Below are positions 36,315 to 48,936 of a DNA stretch of 64,000 bases, one piece after another. The notes beneath the pieces are model-generated. The model ran no database searches. It saw nothing but the letters and a program-made list of their open reading frames with translations, and was not told the origin of the DNA. Position 1 is the stretch's first letter. Every line of letters starts with the position of its first letter. The stretch is taken from assembly GCA_022829145.1 (NCBI GenBank), contig CM040742.1:8243538-8307537 (forward strand), written 5' to 3'. Origin of the DNA: Albula goreensis. Lineage: Eukaryota > Chordata > Actinopteri > Albuliformes > Albulidae. The position numbers and the translations under genes were made by a program.

Positions 36315-37371
36315 CTGAACACCCTCCGCTCTGGAGGGTGTTCAGTTGCTCTCTCTGTCTTGAAGAGCCACTGTATACAACCAATGGGGTCAGCCGGATC
36401 ACGCTCCACATACAACTTCAATAAGTTGATGTGACAGAGTCGCATCTTCTGCCACCGCTCCTCTGGTGTACTGAGGACATAGTTAGAAGCTCCTACCATT
36501 CTAACCACCATATAGGGACCACTAAAACGTGTCCCAAACTTTTCTCTGTCAACAGGCATAAGGATGAGGACCTTGTCCCCAGGAACAAAAGAACAATGCA
36601 CTGCCATATGGTCATAACACCCCTTCATCCTTTCCTTAGCTCCAGTTAGATTCCAGGTTGCACTCAGATGGTCATTAAATGTAGAAACATACTGCAAGAT
36701 ATCACCCTGGGTATGTGGCTCGAGGAGTCGCTCCCGCATTATGCTCAGCGGACTCCAGACCTCATCCCCATCCACTAATTCGAAGGGACTGAACCCCGTG
36801 GATTTGTTCACAGCATCGCGGATAGCAAACAAAAGAAAAGGCATTGCCACATCCCAATCCTTAGGGCAATCCACACAGAAAGTGCACACCATTGACTTTA
36901 ATGTATGATGACACCTCTCGAGGGCCCCCTGGGACTCAGGGTGGTAGGCGGAGGACAATACCTGAGTGATGCTAAGCTCATACATAACATTCTGGAACAC
37001 CCCAGAAGTAAAACTGGTTCCATGATCTGACTGAACCTCCTTAGGGAGCCCCCACACGTGAGAAAAACTGCAGCAACGCCTCAATGACCACAGGTGCTCG
37101 AATACTAAGCAATGGCACTGCTTCTGGAAAACGTGTCACAACATCAAAAATTAACGACATCACGGCAAACCGTAGGCCAATAAAAATGTTTTAACAGGCA
37201 GGCCAGGGTCTTCTTAACACCTAAATGACCATCAAAGGGGGTCTCATGTGCCAACCACAACACCTCACCACGAAAACTGGAAGGGACTACAATTTGTGCA
37301 TGGACCCACCAATCTTCATCAGCCAGGCGGTCTGCAGGCCGCCACTTATGCATTAAAATACCTTCATCCAC
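36272..37371 (-). pseudogene. Gypsy integrase, deleted and frameshifted
   Basis: The first part (37371-37144) has the H..H half of the HHCC zinc finger (LAHETPFDGHLG) and FYWPTVCRD. The second frame (37084-36272, extending upstream to about 37140 without a start) has the rve core with SDHGTSF (second Asp) and YHPESQGALER (Glu). A chromodomain-free C-terminal part follows (SGPYMVVRMVG, MRLCHINLLKLY). The segment with the two Cys and the first catalytic Asp is missing at about 37140. It is therefore inactive. Confidence 0.88.
36312..36348. repeat. Perfect 16-bp hairpin at the integrase/RT junction
   Basis: CAACTGAACACCCTCC (36312-36327), the loop GCTCT, then the exact complement (36333-36348). 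It lies inside the end of the integrase frame, immediately before the RT segment begins. Confidence 0.9.
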
Positions 37372-37628
37372 AAATTCCCCCGACAGTCATGTCCTCACTC
37401 TCTTCCACCGTCACAGCTCACTTCCACAACGGAGCCAGTGAGGGATCCTGGTTCTGTTCTTGGATCAAAACCCCCCTAGAAAAATGGGTGGCACCAGCCA
37501 CAGGAGACGGGGAGAGACCCTTTCCCGGCTGAGGTTCCTCCTCCACCCTGCTTGCTCATGGCATGAATTGTGTTGGCCAGAGTAATGGGCTCATCCTCCC
37601 CACTAGAGGATGGCATCACCGGGGCCTC

Positions 37629-37940
37629 CTAGCCAGGAGGGGATGACACCTCACCAGACTGGACCTCCACTTTCTGTGCCTGAGCACAGGTTACCACACA
37701 TGCAGAGAACACCTCAGGGTGCTCACGTTCCAACTCCTGATTTTCCGGGACCTCAAGAGGAATAGAGGCTACAACTGGTGTCCCTGCTAGGTTGTTGCCT
37801 AATAAAAGGCTAATACCCTGCACAGGTAGCCTGGATACCACCCAAACAGTAACTGGTCCCATAAGCACATTTGAATTTCAAATGAACGGTGTACAATGGC
37901 ACACAATCATACTGCCCGCTGAGACCTTTAATGAGCGCCG
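37629..37940 (-). pseudogene. Gypsy protease-region trace
   Basis: Encodes a worn VPLYTVHLK segment, then GPVTVWVVSRLPVQG and LLLGNNLAG, the strand-and-loop C-terminal part of a retropepsin-like domain as seen in fish gypsy elements. No intact D(S/T)G active site was seen. Linker sequence rich in Glu follows. Confidence 0.6.
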
Positions 37941-37959
37941 ACAGGGAAGTACCATCACT

Positions 37960-38105
37960 AGGCAGCAAAGGCAACCTGCGCCTTGCCCTTTAAAACACTC
38001 TGCACCAATAAGGGCCACTTGGCTTCAGACCAGTCACATTCACTAGCAACAACCTCAAAAGTGTCAAAAATGTATCAACGTCCTCCTCAGAAAAATTTGG
38101 CATGA
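37960..38105 (-). pseudogene. Gypsy gag trace
   Basis: A MPNFSEEDVDTF segment, followed in another frame by KGKAQVAFAALPSDG, resembles the capsid start of gypsy gag proteins. Most of gag is deleted; the protease trace follows within about 50 bp. Confidence 0.5.
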
Positions 38106-38143
38106 GATATATAGCAGTATACCCTCTGGCACCATCACCATAG

Positions 38144-38145
38144 GG

Positions 38146-38177
<32 letters not shown>

Positions 38178-38185
38178 TTATTTAT
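38144..38185. repeat. (TG)n / TATT microsatellite
   Basis: A run of TG followed by TATG and TTTA words within the decayed gypsy element. It interrupts the expected gag region. Confidence 0.9.
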
Positions 38186-39041
38186 TTATATTCACACAAG
38201 AGCAGAGACCTCACGGGTCCTATATTGTCGACCAACAGCAAAAGAGACACAAGGGTGCATATAACTAAGCACTCAAATAGGCATGCTGCAGAACTTGCCC
38301 AAAGTAGTAGGCGGAGGGCCACTGACGCCACAAAACGCCAAAAAGCCCACGCCCCCCGAAGAAGAGACCAACAAGTCAGCAAAAACAGAAGAGGAGACAA
38401 CACATCTGAACTCTCATACATCTCATTATACGACACAGTGCTACTACAAGACAGACAGCAGCAAACAAAAAAACAAGAGGGAAAATACAAACCTATACCT
38501 CGCATGTCTAATCCTATCAAACCTACAATTAAATAGGCTAGCTAAATAGCTGACACCCCAAAAACGCTAACAGAACTGGCAACTCGCCGACGGAACACAC
38601 ACCGTGAATCTACAAAACAAAAATAAACTCCCTCACATAGCCTTAAAGCTCAACTACCTCCCCAAAGAGTCTGACTAATGCTGCTCCATCAGCCTGCCGT
38701 CAAATCAAACGAGTTCAATAAACCAACAATCTATAAACTATTCAATGTATCAACCCTGCATTAGTAACGTTCAACACAAGTCGGATTAACTACCAAGCCT
38801 ACTAAATTTGTCATAAGTGATACATGCCGATAATATGCTTACAAAACAAACCTAACTCCTAAGGTTGTTACTTGCTTGATTATTGTAAGCCTAATATAAC
38901 AATTAAACTAAAAGACTCGTTAGTTAGCTAGGAAGACACACTACCGACCAGCAAGCTTAATTTACAGAGCTAGTTTACACACAAAACGACCCTACCTGTT
39001 TGGCTGTTTAATAATCAAACAGCTTGTTTTTGATACGCAGA

Positions 39042-39059
39042 CCCCGGACTGAGCCCCCA
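39042..39059 (-). other. Primer binding site, proline-tRNA-like
   Basis: On the minus strand, two bases after the LTR end, TGGGGGCTCAGTCCGGGG is found. It matches the known proline-tRNA primer site (TGGGGGCTCGTCCGGG) except for one inserted base. This fixes the orientation of the element and the inner edge of its 5' LTR. Confidence 0.75.
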
Positions 39060-39061
39060 AT

Positions 39062-39605
39062 TGTTGCGGTAACGTTTGTCTAGGGGTAAAATCTCTCGTA
39101 CAAAAGAGGGCAGCTGGCCTGGAATGGTGAAAACTGGGAGGAAAACTGGGACTTACCTCCGCCAGGTCGCTTCACCGGTTCCTCGGGCTAGCCCAAGCCG
39201 CCGTTCCGCCGGCGAAGAGCTCCGCTGCCGTTTGTCTCTCGAGTTCAGTTTTTTAGAGGAGTTTTTTTCAAGCACGGTAATGTCACAAGCAGGGAATAAC
39301 ACGAAACAGCCTGGTGGAAGAGCTGGGGAGTCACGGTCAAACAAACCAGCAGGTCAGGCACAGGTACATCCACCCCGGTTTCCCACCATTTTGGGATTTT
39401 TAAAAAGAAAAGCCCTCCCCCATGTCCGACCAGCACCCAATCAGAAAATAAGGCATCATCCCAATTTCCTGCCCCAGCCACCATTCCCAGTGCACAGCTG
39501 GCATGCCACTAAATGAGTGTTATCAATATATATTTTACCCACAAAACTAGGAGGCATTAGTATTTCTTACTATTATGCCCTGCTAACTAACACGTGGGCA
39601 TAACA
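39062..39605 (-). repeat. 5' LTR of the gypsy element (outer edge tentative)
   Basis: The inner edge is set by the primer site; the LTR ends CCGCAACA. The outer edge is proposed at TGTTATGC (read on the minus strand from 39605), giving TG...CA ends with matching TGTT/AACA. No second copy was found near 35,640-35,900, so the length cannot be confirmed by LTR comparison. Confidence 0.5.
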
Positions 39606-41776
39606 CAACTCATGGGTATCTGTATGTGGCTGATAGATCACTTAAATATTCACTATCAGTATCACAATTACACAAGTATGAATCAAAGGAAACACAAACG
39701 AAAACATGTTGGAGTTTAAAAAGGTAATGTCATTTAAACCTCTCTGTGCCTTGTAATGAAAATGGTATCGGTACTCGGTGTCAGCCAATACCGTTACAGA
39801 GTAGTCAGTATTGGTATCAGTCTTGAGAAAATGATATTGTTGCACCCCCACAATGCAGTGTACAATATATTTTTCAAGCAAACGTATTTTGTTAGGTAGT
39901 GATGGTTCTGAAGAGACAAGAAACATGTACACAACACATCCAAAGTTCACAAAAAACACACTCATTCAAATAGCTCTAAGAATTTATTGTAAATGCAATG
40001 ATTTAAATACATGTACAAAACAAAACAAACTTGATATAGCAACTCACAGGATTGGATGCACACATACCTGGGAACCACTTGAGGAAAAATCTAAACCACT
40101 AAAGTGAACACTAAAATTATTCCATATTTACACAAAAAATAATAATCATATGCCGCAGAGGTGCAGTTAAAACATAAGAGAATGTAATCGATTTCTTGCA
40201 TACAGTAGATAGACACCTAAGCTTGAGTGTTCACAAAGTTTTCCTGCCAAAAAAAAAAAGAAACGAAAAAAAAATAAAAATAAATTCTCTCAAAGCCTGA
40301 GGAGCACAGTAGTGAACAGAATAAAGGAAACAGATCACACACTGGAGTGGTAACTCCACCCCAACGAAAATTACTCCAATGTTCCGTTAAGAACCTCATG
40401 CCTGCGTTTACTCTTAAGTCCTCTTCTGATTGGATCGGCAACATTGGAGTTTAAACACACATTAAGAGAAGACATACTGTTTTCATAACAGGGTTTGAGA
40501 AAGGTCAGACACACAATTCGATCATCCGGCCCTCTTGCAAGAAGGCCTGAGGTTTCTTTCCCACACCATGAACTGTCCGCTTAGTTTGACAACAGAATAT
40601 TACAATAGGTAGCCTGTATTCATAAAAAGGTGTTGAAGCATTTTACATGTCAATACCGGTATGTGCTTGTTTCCAACTCATAACCTCCCTGAGGTTACAT
40701 CAGATATATGCCCCTCCCACAAACGCCCAACTCACATGAACACGAACACTCTCACTCACACACAATGCACATGTGCACACACGCACACACGCACACACAC
40801 ACAGTGTCCCATTTTAATGACATAACAAGGGACTAAATATTATTTAAAAATACTAAAATTAATACTCTCTAAACTGGATTATATGTGACAATATGTTCAT
40901 ACTTGTGGAAACAAATATTTCAAGAAGTCCATATTTTACAATAAAACGTGCCCCACTCTTTGATATACTGTTGAGTTTTTACTATACAAACACTGACTTT
41001 CAAATATGACTATGACAGAGAACAAATACATATGACAAAGAACTTAATTTGTTGGACACACCATTGAATCTGTTTCCAACTTTCCATTTCATACTCAACC
41101 ATTGTTAGTTGCCATGTCCTTTGTTGAGGGTACATTGACTCATTATTTATCTGAAATGACATCATTGTGCACAAGGCAAGCTTAAGGATTCACTCTCTCC
41201 AAAAAATAAAAGGATGTCATGTAAATTTGAAATTATATTTACATATCAACATTAATAAAAAGTGAAACTTTTTTAAAAGCAAAACAAATACATTCATACT
41301 TTTCTTCTCTGTGCAATTCACTCGAAATGTCACTTCTGTGGCCACATTAACTAGGTATATTAAATTGTGTAACACTGCCCTTTCAAAAGCACGCAGTGAT
41401 GGCATCTCCAGCTACTTTCAATGACTAGAAACTATTTGAATTTCTGTGGAATCAAATTTAGCCTAATTTGGAATTTTTCTTTTTGTGTGTGTGTGGGGGG
41501 GACAGTAGTGGTGGTGAGGAAGAGATGTGGCAATTCACATAATATCATGTTGTCATGTGTAATATAATAATTTGTATTTCTAATTTGGAAACATTTGGAA
41601 CACTCACAGTGAAAGTCAAGATATGTGAGAATTTGTTATATTTCCCACATTATACATGGGAATAATATTTAAATGAATGTACAGCATCTAGGGTTATTCT
41701 ACAGTATTTGAATTTAACATATTGATTGAACATACTGATTACAGGTGAATCCTCATGACTGACTAAACTAAACTAG

Positions 41777-41947
41777 GGCAGCCTATAGCCTAGTGGCTAA
41801 GGTATGTGACTGGGACCCTGAGGTTCCAAGTCCCAGTCCAAGACTGCTGTTGGGCCCTTGAGCAAGGCCCTTAACCCCACATTGCTCTAAGACTTGATTA
41901 AATCCTGACTGATGCTGCTAAATGACTGTAATGTAACTGTAATGTAA
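41777..41947 (+). repeat. tRNA-derived SINE with TGTAA tail
   Basis: Starts GGCAGCCTATAGCCTAGTGG (box-A-like), followed by GAGGTTCCAAGTCCC (box-B-like). The body carries GAGCAAGGCCCTTAACCCC and the 3' end is TGCTAAATGACTGTAATGTAA with repeated TGTAA. It shares its body and tail with the inverted copy at 15346-15575. Confidence 0.82.
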
Positions 41948-44900
41948 ACCTGACCCTTGACTTGAGTTTCCAACTGGCTCAATGTCTGTTGGTCCATTTC
42001 TGAGACTTCACATTTATGATAAAATTTAGGGAAAGAAAAGAATAGTCTTTGCTGATAATAGAACAATCAAAAACAATACAATATATTACAAGCAGCATTT
42101 CTGTAGTCACCTCAGTGCTTGGCTACATTATTTACAACACTCAACATTTCATCCAGCTACAAAACTGTCGTACATCTTCATATTCAGCAACCTTCCAGCA
42201 CCATTTAGCACAGTTCATATTTGACTATTTTGGCACGTACAATGTCCCAAAAACTTACTAAACATATATTGATGCATATCAACAGCCCATAAAATCCTGT
42301 ATGCATTTTTGGGTGTTCATTGAGTGAATACTGAGAATATATTAACTGAACACTAAAACAAAAACATATAACTGAATGCAAAAAGAGAAAAGTTTTCAAT
42401 GAGACAGTTTCCAAACCATCAATGCGTAGTAATGCTATGAGAAAAAGGGAAAGAAAGCATCAAAATCTTTCTTTGTTGATTAGCATCTGTTGTGACAAAC
42501 CTTTGATGTGATATAGAGATTAGTTGAGAGGTACTACTATAAGTTTCCTTGCTGGTTAGTCAACTGCGATAAGGCTACTGAGACCATACATTTATGTTAT
42601 TTTAATTCACCCTACTCCTTACTACAATGAATACTTAAGCTCTGTATATTTCAGCTGACTTACCTCAGATATTTCTCTCAAAAGAAAGATAATTAGAGGA
42701 AGTCACTGATAAGGGTTTATTTTAACTGATTACCCATTCATTTCCATAGGAAACCAAGTTACTGCATACGTTAAAGACATCACTGTTAGTGTTGAGCTCA
42801 TGAAGGAGTAGATTCTATGTTTCATTTGAACATGCAATAACTAAAGCACTTGCAACAAAATAGCTCAAAACTACCTTCAAGTAACTTGACAGCAATGTTT
42901 GCTTTTGTTTAATAGAGGTATCTGTCAAAATGTTACACTTGTTTTAATATTGTTAAGGACAACAATGTGAATGAAGATTGCATTCAATCGTAAAGTCCAA
43001 TGACACATGGAAGTGTGTGTGTGTGTGTGTGTGTACATGCTAAAGCTGACATCAGTATGCATGTGTGTAAAAAAACATGGAAAAAGAAGACAACTCTGTA
43101 ATTAAGAATGCTTGTTCATAAAGACTTTACAGAATCTGAATAGTTCAACATATTTCAAGTTTCAGAGGTTCACACACACCTGTGCTACCTGTGGTCTGAC
43201 TACTGTACAACAGATCACTAACATTGATCACTGAAGATATGAGCTAGGCATCCTTAGAGATACCTTAGCAAGCTCACATGACAACAGGGATTTGAACATG
43301 TCTTGAGATAAATGAGGCATGATGGGAAAGAGATGGGCACTAATCATGTCCATTTTGACCCTACTTTTTACACCAACATGATGGCGAAGAAAAGTGAAAA
43401 CCAAGTTGTGGCGGAACATGAAGCAGACACAAACACTTGACTTCAAAATATGAGGATTTTTGAAAAATAAGATTCTGTATTCAGTCACATCACCCTGCAG
43501 GAATATAAATTTTCATGTGTGCTGTGTAATAATTGTTAATGTAATATGTGCAAGAGTTTGTAGTGCACTGTATTGCTTTAAAGTATTCAAGTATGTGTAT
43601 TTCTATGAATAAGATTGTCTGTTTTTCCAAAAAATTAATTACTATTGAATATGGAGACAAATGATGAGCCGAATGCTTCATTCTATTAAACTTAAAGGAA
43701 AGCATATTATAAGTAGATTCTGCTTAAGGGGAATACACTGCTTATACTATCAAATACAAATGGAATTTGCTCCCCAAAGCTATGTAGTTCTATTTAGGTC
43801 ACCACCTCACATTTGAAAGATGAAGACTTTAGAAGATAATAATGGAAGGAATTTAAATGGATGGATATTTTGGTTCTGTACGATAACATTATTTATCTAA
43901 TTTAAGAAATAAAGCTACAGAGGCAATTTATGCCAAAGAGAAATGCTTACTAATGTGGTTCTGGGAAGGGCACTGCAAATGAACAGGGAAAGTAATCAGA
44001 GAGAGAGAGTAAATTGCACTGTAATCACAGTGTATAATATCATCACAAATCATTCAACTATTCTGAATATTGTGAATCTGAGCCTTTTATAGGACTTCTC
44101 ACTTCCCCAAATGGCACATAAAGACGTATATTTATACTTTAAGAAATGCCCTGAGGTGGAAACACCCCGAATATCAAACTATGATGTCAGTAAAATTATA
44201 ATAAAAGGGTGTTTAGATGTCCAGTATTTCAGCTGACTAAATTTTTTCCAGAATTTACACAAACATTTTAAGGAATTTCAATGATTGCCAAACTAAAATG
44301 TATGCTGTGGCATTTTTAATAATTAAAACAAATCTTCAGTGTAGGGCAGTGTAGCTACAAACAATTCTTGTACTTATTTTACAAATATAAAACTGAATAT
44401 GTAAAAAGAATTATTCTCTTGGATCACTTTTATCATTTGTCACATGTCAAAATACAGTTATATTTAATACGTTTGAAATATATACAGGAGAAAACTATGT
44501 TGTATCCAGTTATTCAATCGACTGTAATATATGTACCCAGACATATGGAAATGTAAACAGAAAAATTGGAAGTATTCTCCAAGTTACAGAACACAAAACA
44601 CATTTACTGCTGATTTTCTCCAGACTACAGAATTCAGATGAATGAAGCAGTTACACACATCTTTCACTGTTCACTTCCTGTCAGCGAACTGTACAATATA
44701 TTGATATGTATTTTTAAGAACAGTTAATATTTTCAAAATAATAATAATAATAAAATAACAGGAAATACATTTCTTTTCAAGATGGCTAGATTATAGATGA
44801 ACATATTTATTTTTTCCACCTACGACCAGGACAAATTGACAGCTGCAAAGGAACTGTTGCAAATGATGGAATTAGCTAATCAAGGTTCTCCCTTTATACA

Positions 44901-47900
44901 AATCAACTAAAACAGAAAGTAACACAAAACCGGATAACTGTCATGCAGAACTTCAGATGCCACTGACATGCAAACTAGCCCTACCATAACTTAAAAGCAC
45001 ATACAGTATGTTTCATTATTAAAACACTAATTTAAATATATGATCTATACTATTTACATTAAATACATGACTGTTGTTTATGTATAGCATTTAACTGTTA
45101 GGTGAGGCTATTAGTTTGACAGTTTTTTTTTTCCAGGTTAGTGGGTGCACTTTCTTTGGGTGGCGGGTTTGATGCGCAGTGATTGAGGCAGTTCCAGCAG
45201 GTTTCTAATAAATTAATTCTTTAAGAACTCCACTGATAAAAGTAAATCTCTTATTTATTAAAAGTTACTCATAGTCACTTGTGTTATATCATATGAATGG
45301 CCTACCTAAAAATAAAATTGGGCTGTAAAAATGTCTGTGTTGAGTCACCTCAGTAATCCAAGCAGAAATGTGCAATTTCTCAGTCCAATAAATGAGTGAA
45401 TTCTTCTATGGTATGGCACTGTCACTACATAACTCCAACAGTGAGAAACATGTCACAGTAAACATCACGGATGTCTGTTAATACAAAACAAAATGTTCAT
45501 AAAAATCTATTCCATAACTGTTCAGTTAGACAGTCTGTAAGTTAGTCGTCTTCTATATATATTTGAATAAATGAAAAGTAAAGGCCAACTTTGATGATAT
45601 AATTATATATTTTTAAATATTTAGATGGAATGTATGGATGCGACAAATATAATCATCCCATTATATTTCAGTGAATCTAGGCCATGGTTAAAGTAGACTT
45701 GGGACCAAAAGCTGATATTGTATTAATGAATTATTGAGGTGACTGCAACCTAGATTTTTGTTTAAGATTTGTTTCATTTTTGTCCATTTTTTGCTCATGT
45801 AGTCATAAATAAAGAAATGGGATTTTTTAAAAATACCATCATGATTCTTACTCAAAATGGTCTGAATGCAATTGTGTGTAGATATGTAACTCATGTCCCT
45901 ACAGCCGATTAATATTTATTAACCTTAATATTACACCCTTGTCTGTTGATACATTTTTAACATATCCCCAATGTGACAATTCAGCCAATGCAACTCCAGT
46001 TCATTTTCAACATTTGCTGAAATCTGATAATTTGCCTCAACTTCAATATGTTCATGAAATCTTATGTATCAATGAATCATGTCAATGTATCTTATTTAGC
46101 TATAAGTTACTGGAATCAAGACAGAACTGAATTACACTCATGGCAGAGCTTTCAGAATCTCATATCGAGAACAGTCACTGCAGTAGTATCATTTTAAAGT
46201 AATTGAGATGAATTATGACAACTAAATAAAATAAGAGTCAAATGGTCAAATTTTGAATCGGTCACCAGTCAACAACAGTACATACCCTCCAGTTCAGCTG
46301 CGTACAAATGAACAAAGTTACCAAGATGGGTTTGCGTGATAATGAGAGGGACTGTATGTCACCTCACAAAAGAGGCATGCCCATTTCCCACGCCTTTTCC
46401 TACGCTGCTGAATTCCACTGTTTCCCACAGGACCAAAACAAAAATGATCAAAGGCACTGTAAGATGGCATCAACGTATTCCGTGCTGAAGTTTGACAGCA
46501 CTCAAAGTTAAACTATGCAACATTTTAATCTTGGGAATAATATCACTGTTTTCTTTTTCCGATTATTACCATCACTTTGACAGATACGTTTAAGGAGATG
46601 TTGCTCTTCAGGAGATGTACTGTTATGGCATGGCTCCCATGTATCTTAATTTGGACTTAAACAAAATTTAAATGTTGGTTGAGGAAAGATACAACCAAAG
46701 TCATCTGAAAATCTTTTTTTCCCCAAATGAAGACCAAAATGCAAAATGAAATGATACAATGCTGTCCCTTGTCCTGAGTCTTATGAATTATGAGTAAAAC
46801 CAGAGTAATCTGGTCCTAGACACATTTCAACATGAAATGCAGCCGATGAGTAAGTAAGCTTGATTTCCTTTGAAAAGTGAACCGATCTCCCCACTATAAT
46901 CTGACCATAAAATAAGATTCTGAAGCTCATGGGCAGAGGGCACATCAGATGGTAGGTTTTCAATAAACAAGATATGCCTGAAAAGCATGAATGAATTATA
47001 TTGGCACACAGTTTATCCACTTTGAAAATCAATTCATTCAGCTATCACTTCATGCTCAAACTATGGTGTTCATACATATTCTGCATTCATATATCTTTCT
47101 ATACATGTGCTATACAAACACAGTACTGAAAGTATGGTACAACTGTGGTAAAGCCACACAATATGTAACAATAACATTGTATATATTGTTCACTTTTTTG
47201 TCATTAGCTGCTTGTAATGACATTATTTACATCACCACAGCTCTAGCATACTTCATTATGACATCACAATTCACAATATTTTTTCTTCCCTCTGCACAAA
47301 AGGACATAGACAACTGTGAGAGTATTGCACCATGTTACAATGTAAAACCAGACTGGACATCACTATCACAGTACTTGCTTCTCATCAATATGTCTTCCAA
47401 TCAGCAGTGCATTATTTCATTGTATGGGGGGTATCGGTATGGTGGATATAAATGCAATGAGACATTGTAAGCTTTCAGAAGCAAGAAGCTGCTGGCCGCA
47501 AGGCAGATATCTGCCCCCTGTCAACACAAAGCCTGCTGGCTTGACACCGCCACAGCAAAACAATTGAATTTCATTTCAATTTCCTTTAACCCAGTGAAAT
47601 CATAACATTGTGTGCTTTGCTCTCTTCTTGTTTTGCTTCGGGGTGTGCATTTGCAGATATCCTGTGCACAATTCAGTCATTTCATTTTAAAAGGATTTTT
47701 AAAATGTTGGGTCAACCAGATAAATGCCTTTGAATGAACAAAAAAAAGAACAAAAAAAAAAACCCTTACCACTATGTAACCTCAGGCCTGGTAATAGCTC
47801 AAAAATTATAAGACAATGAATGTTAATGAAACTATTCAATAATTCATTGTGATCTGAACTTGAATGTCCACCTTGGCAATACACAATGTAAACGGATACG

Positions 47901-48537
47901 ATTTATTTTTAAAAAATGTAATCTCTTTGCTTGAACGGAAATCCCTGTATGACCTGCGGCAAAAAAGTTACTGTTGTCCACGATGAACAGATACCCTGTC
48001 TGTAGGTTAAGGTATGTGTGAGTTAATCTGGAGTTACAGTTGGTGATTTTTCCCCTTGACCCGTAACAATATCATTGCACAAATAATACCTGCAGGTGAA
48101 TTAACCTGTTCATGCAGCAATCAGAAGAACACTGGAGATTCAAAGAATGCACACTAACAGTAATACCGGTTTGAACTGCTTTCATCAGCCGGAAACCGGT
48201 TTTCACATAGGTAATACTGACACCCAAAATAAAACGGAGAGAAAAAAAAACAAAACAATAGAAGCAGCAGAAAATGGCCACTGATATCACAGTGCACTAC
48301 AGGGAACACCCAGAATGGCACAACTATTTTAAATATTAGTGCTTTTTTTAATGTCTTCCACTTGTGAACTTCCTGTTACGTTCTCTCGGGGAATACGCTT
48401 CTCAGTGTTTCAGGGTTATCTTCCCAAGTCCAACAGGTGAAGTTCACAAGAAAATAAAACAATCTCACAGAGTACAAGAAATGCAGGTGTTTTGGTCTAA
48501 GGATATATCATACTCCATGGGTCTCTTACTGTGTTCG

Positions 48538-48590
48538 TAGTGGTAGCAGTAGTAGTAGTTGCAGTAGCAGTAGTACAGATAACAGTAGAT
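48538..48590. repeat. Imperfect AGT/AGC trinucleotide repeat
   Basis: GTAGTGGTAGCAGTAGTAGT-type sequence, about 50 bp, in the probable 3' UTR of arhgef9. Transcribed from the minus strand it would read ACT/GCT. Confidence 0.85.
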
Positions 48591-48754
48591 GTAATTTTAA
48601 TTGTACGGTCCTCTGTAAGTCAGATTTTTATAAAGCAGTAGCAATCCAAACGGCTTTGGTCCTTTTCCCCCTTTGATGAGTCATTATTATGTTATTTGTA
48701 TTATAGTGCTTCTCAGAAAAATAAGGTGGTCCATCTAAAAAGGTATAGTTCCCC

Positions 48755-48936
48755 TTACTTTTTAAACGGTGTTAACCTGCTGATGTTTTGCCAGAAGGGA
48801 GACTGGCTCCTTTTGGGTTCGTTAAATTCAAAAACCTCAGACTGTGCCATGCCGTCAGCTACCATGTACTGTCCTGGGTTCATGGGGTCCTGGGGAGGGG
48901 GATATGAAGGGGGCATATATCTGTTTTGCCCTACAC
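48755..48936 (-). CDS. arhgef9: arhgef9 last exon: conserved C-terminus and stop
   Basis: The acceptor is CTCATCCAG (48937 side) and the TAA stop is at 48755-48757. It encodes [16 protein letters not shown], then [15 protein letters not shown] and SRLTPFKK. The [10 protein letters not shown] proline stretch and the PFWQN...RLTPFKK ending are collybistin signatures. The exon begins by completing the Gly codon of the preceding exon (KQKG). Confidence 0.96.

Larger units (their letters stand above)
35840..39605 (-). mobile_element. Broken Ty3/gypsy retrotransposon, Gmr1-like domain order
   Basis: On the minus strand, from high to low coordinate: one LTR, primer site, a long leader, a gag trace, a protease-region trace, integrase, then reverse transcriptase pieces. 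Only about 260 bp separate the protease-side segment (ending 37629) from the integrase zinc-finger segment (starting 37371), too little for RT and RNase H. The RT lies after the integrase. This INT-before-RT order is that of Gmr1-like elements, first described from cod. Gag is mostly missing, RT is internally deleted, RNase H and the 3' LTR were not found, and frames are broken. It cannot be autonomous. Confidence 0.75.
35637..39850. mobile_element. Composite insertion: hAT-like termini enclosing a gypsy element
   Basis: The left end reads AAGGGTGCACCGATACAAC. The right end, on the other strand, reads TGGGGGTGCAACAATATCAT, so the two termini are inverted copies around GGGTGCA(C/A)C. CAATGCAGT sits immediately outside both ends (35628-35636 and 39851-39859), as a target-site duplication would. 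Inside the right end, the TATCGGTACTCGGTG / CCAATACC words are typical of a fish non-autonomous hAT-like repeat, from memory. The gypsy retroelement appears to be nested inside. Confidence 0.6.
39851..48754. other. Intergenic sequence and probable arhgef9 3' UTR
   Basis: AT-rich. It contains a SINE (41777-41947), a TG run (43015-43034), a CA run (40756-40802), an AGT/AGC trinucleotide patch (48538-48590) and otherwise nothing recognised. The arhgef9 3' UTR should occupy the right part; its end could not be placed. Confidence 0.6.

Noticed and set aside
36272..36348. Programmed -1 frameshift between integrase and RT
   Set aside because: The frames differ by -1 and a hairpin is present, but no slippery heptamer was found upstream of it and the element is decayed.
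38150..38549. Open frames on both strands over the gypsy leader
   Set aside because: No similarity to gag or any known protein was recognised; likely chance.
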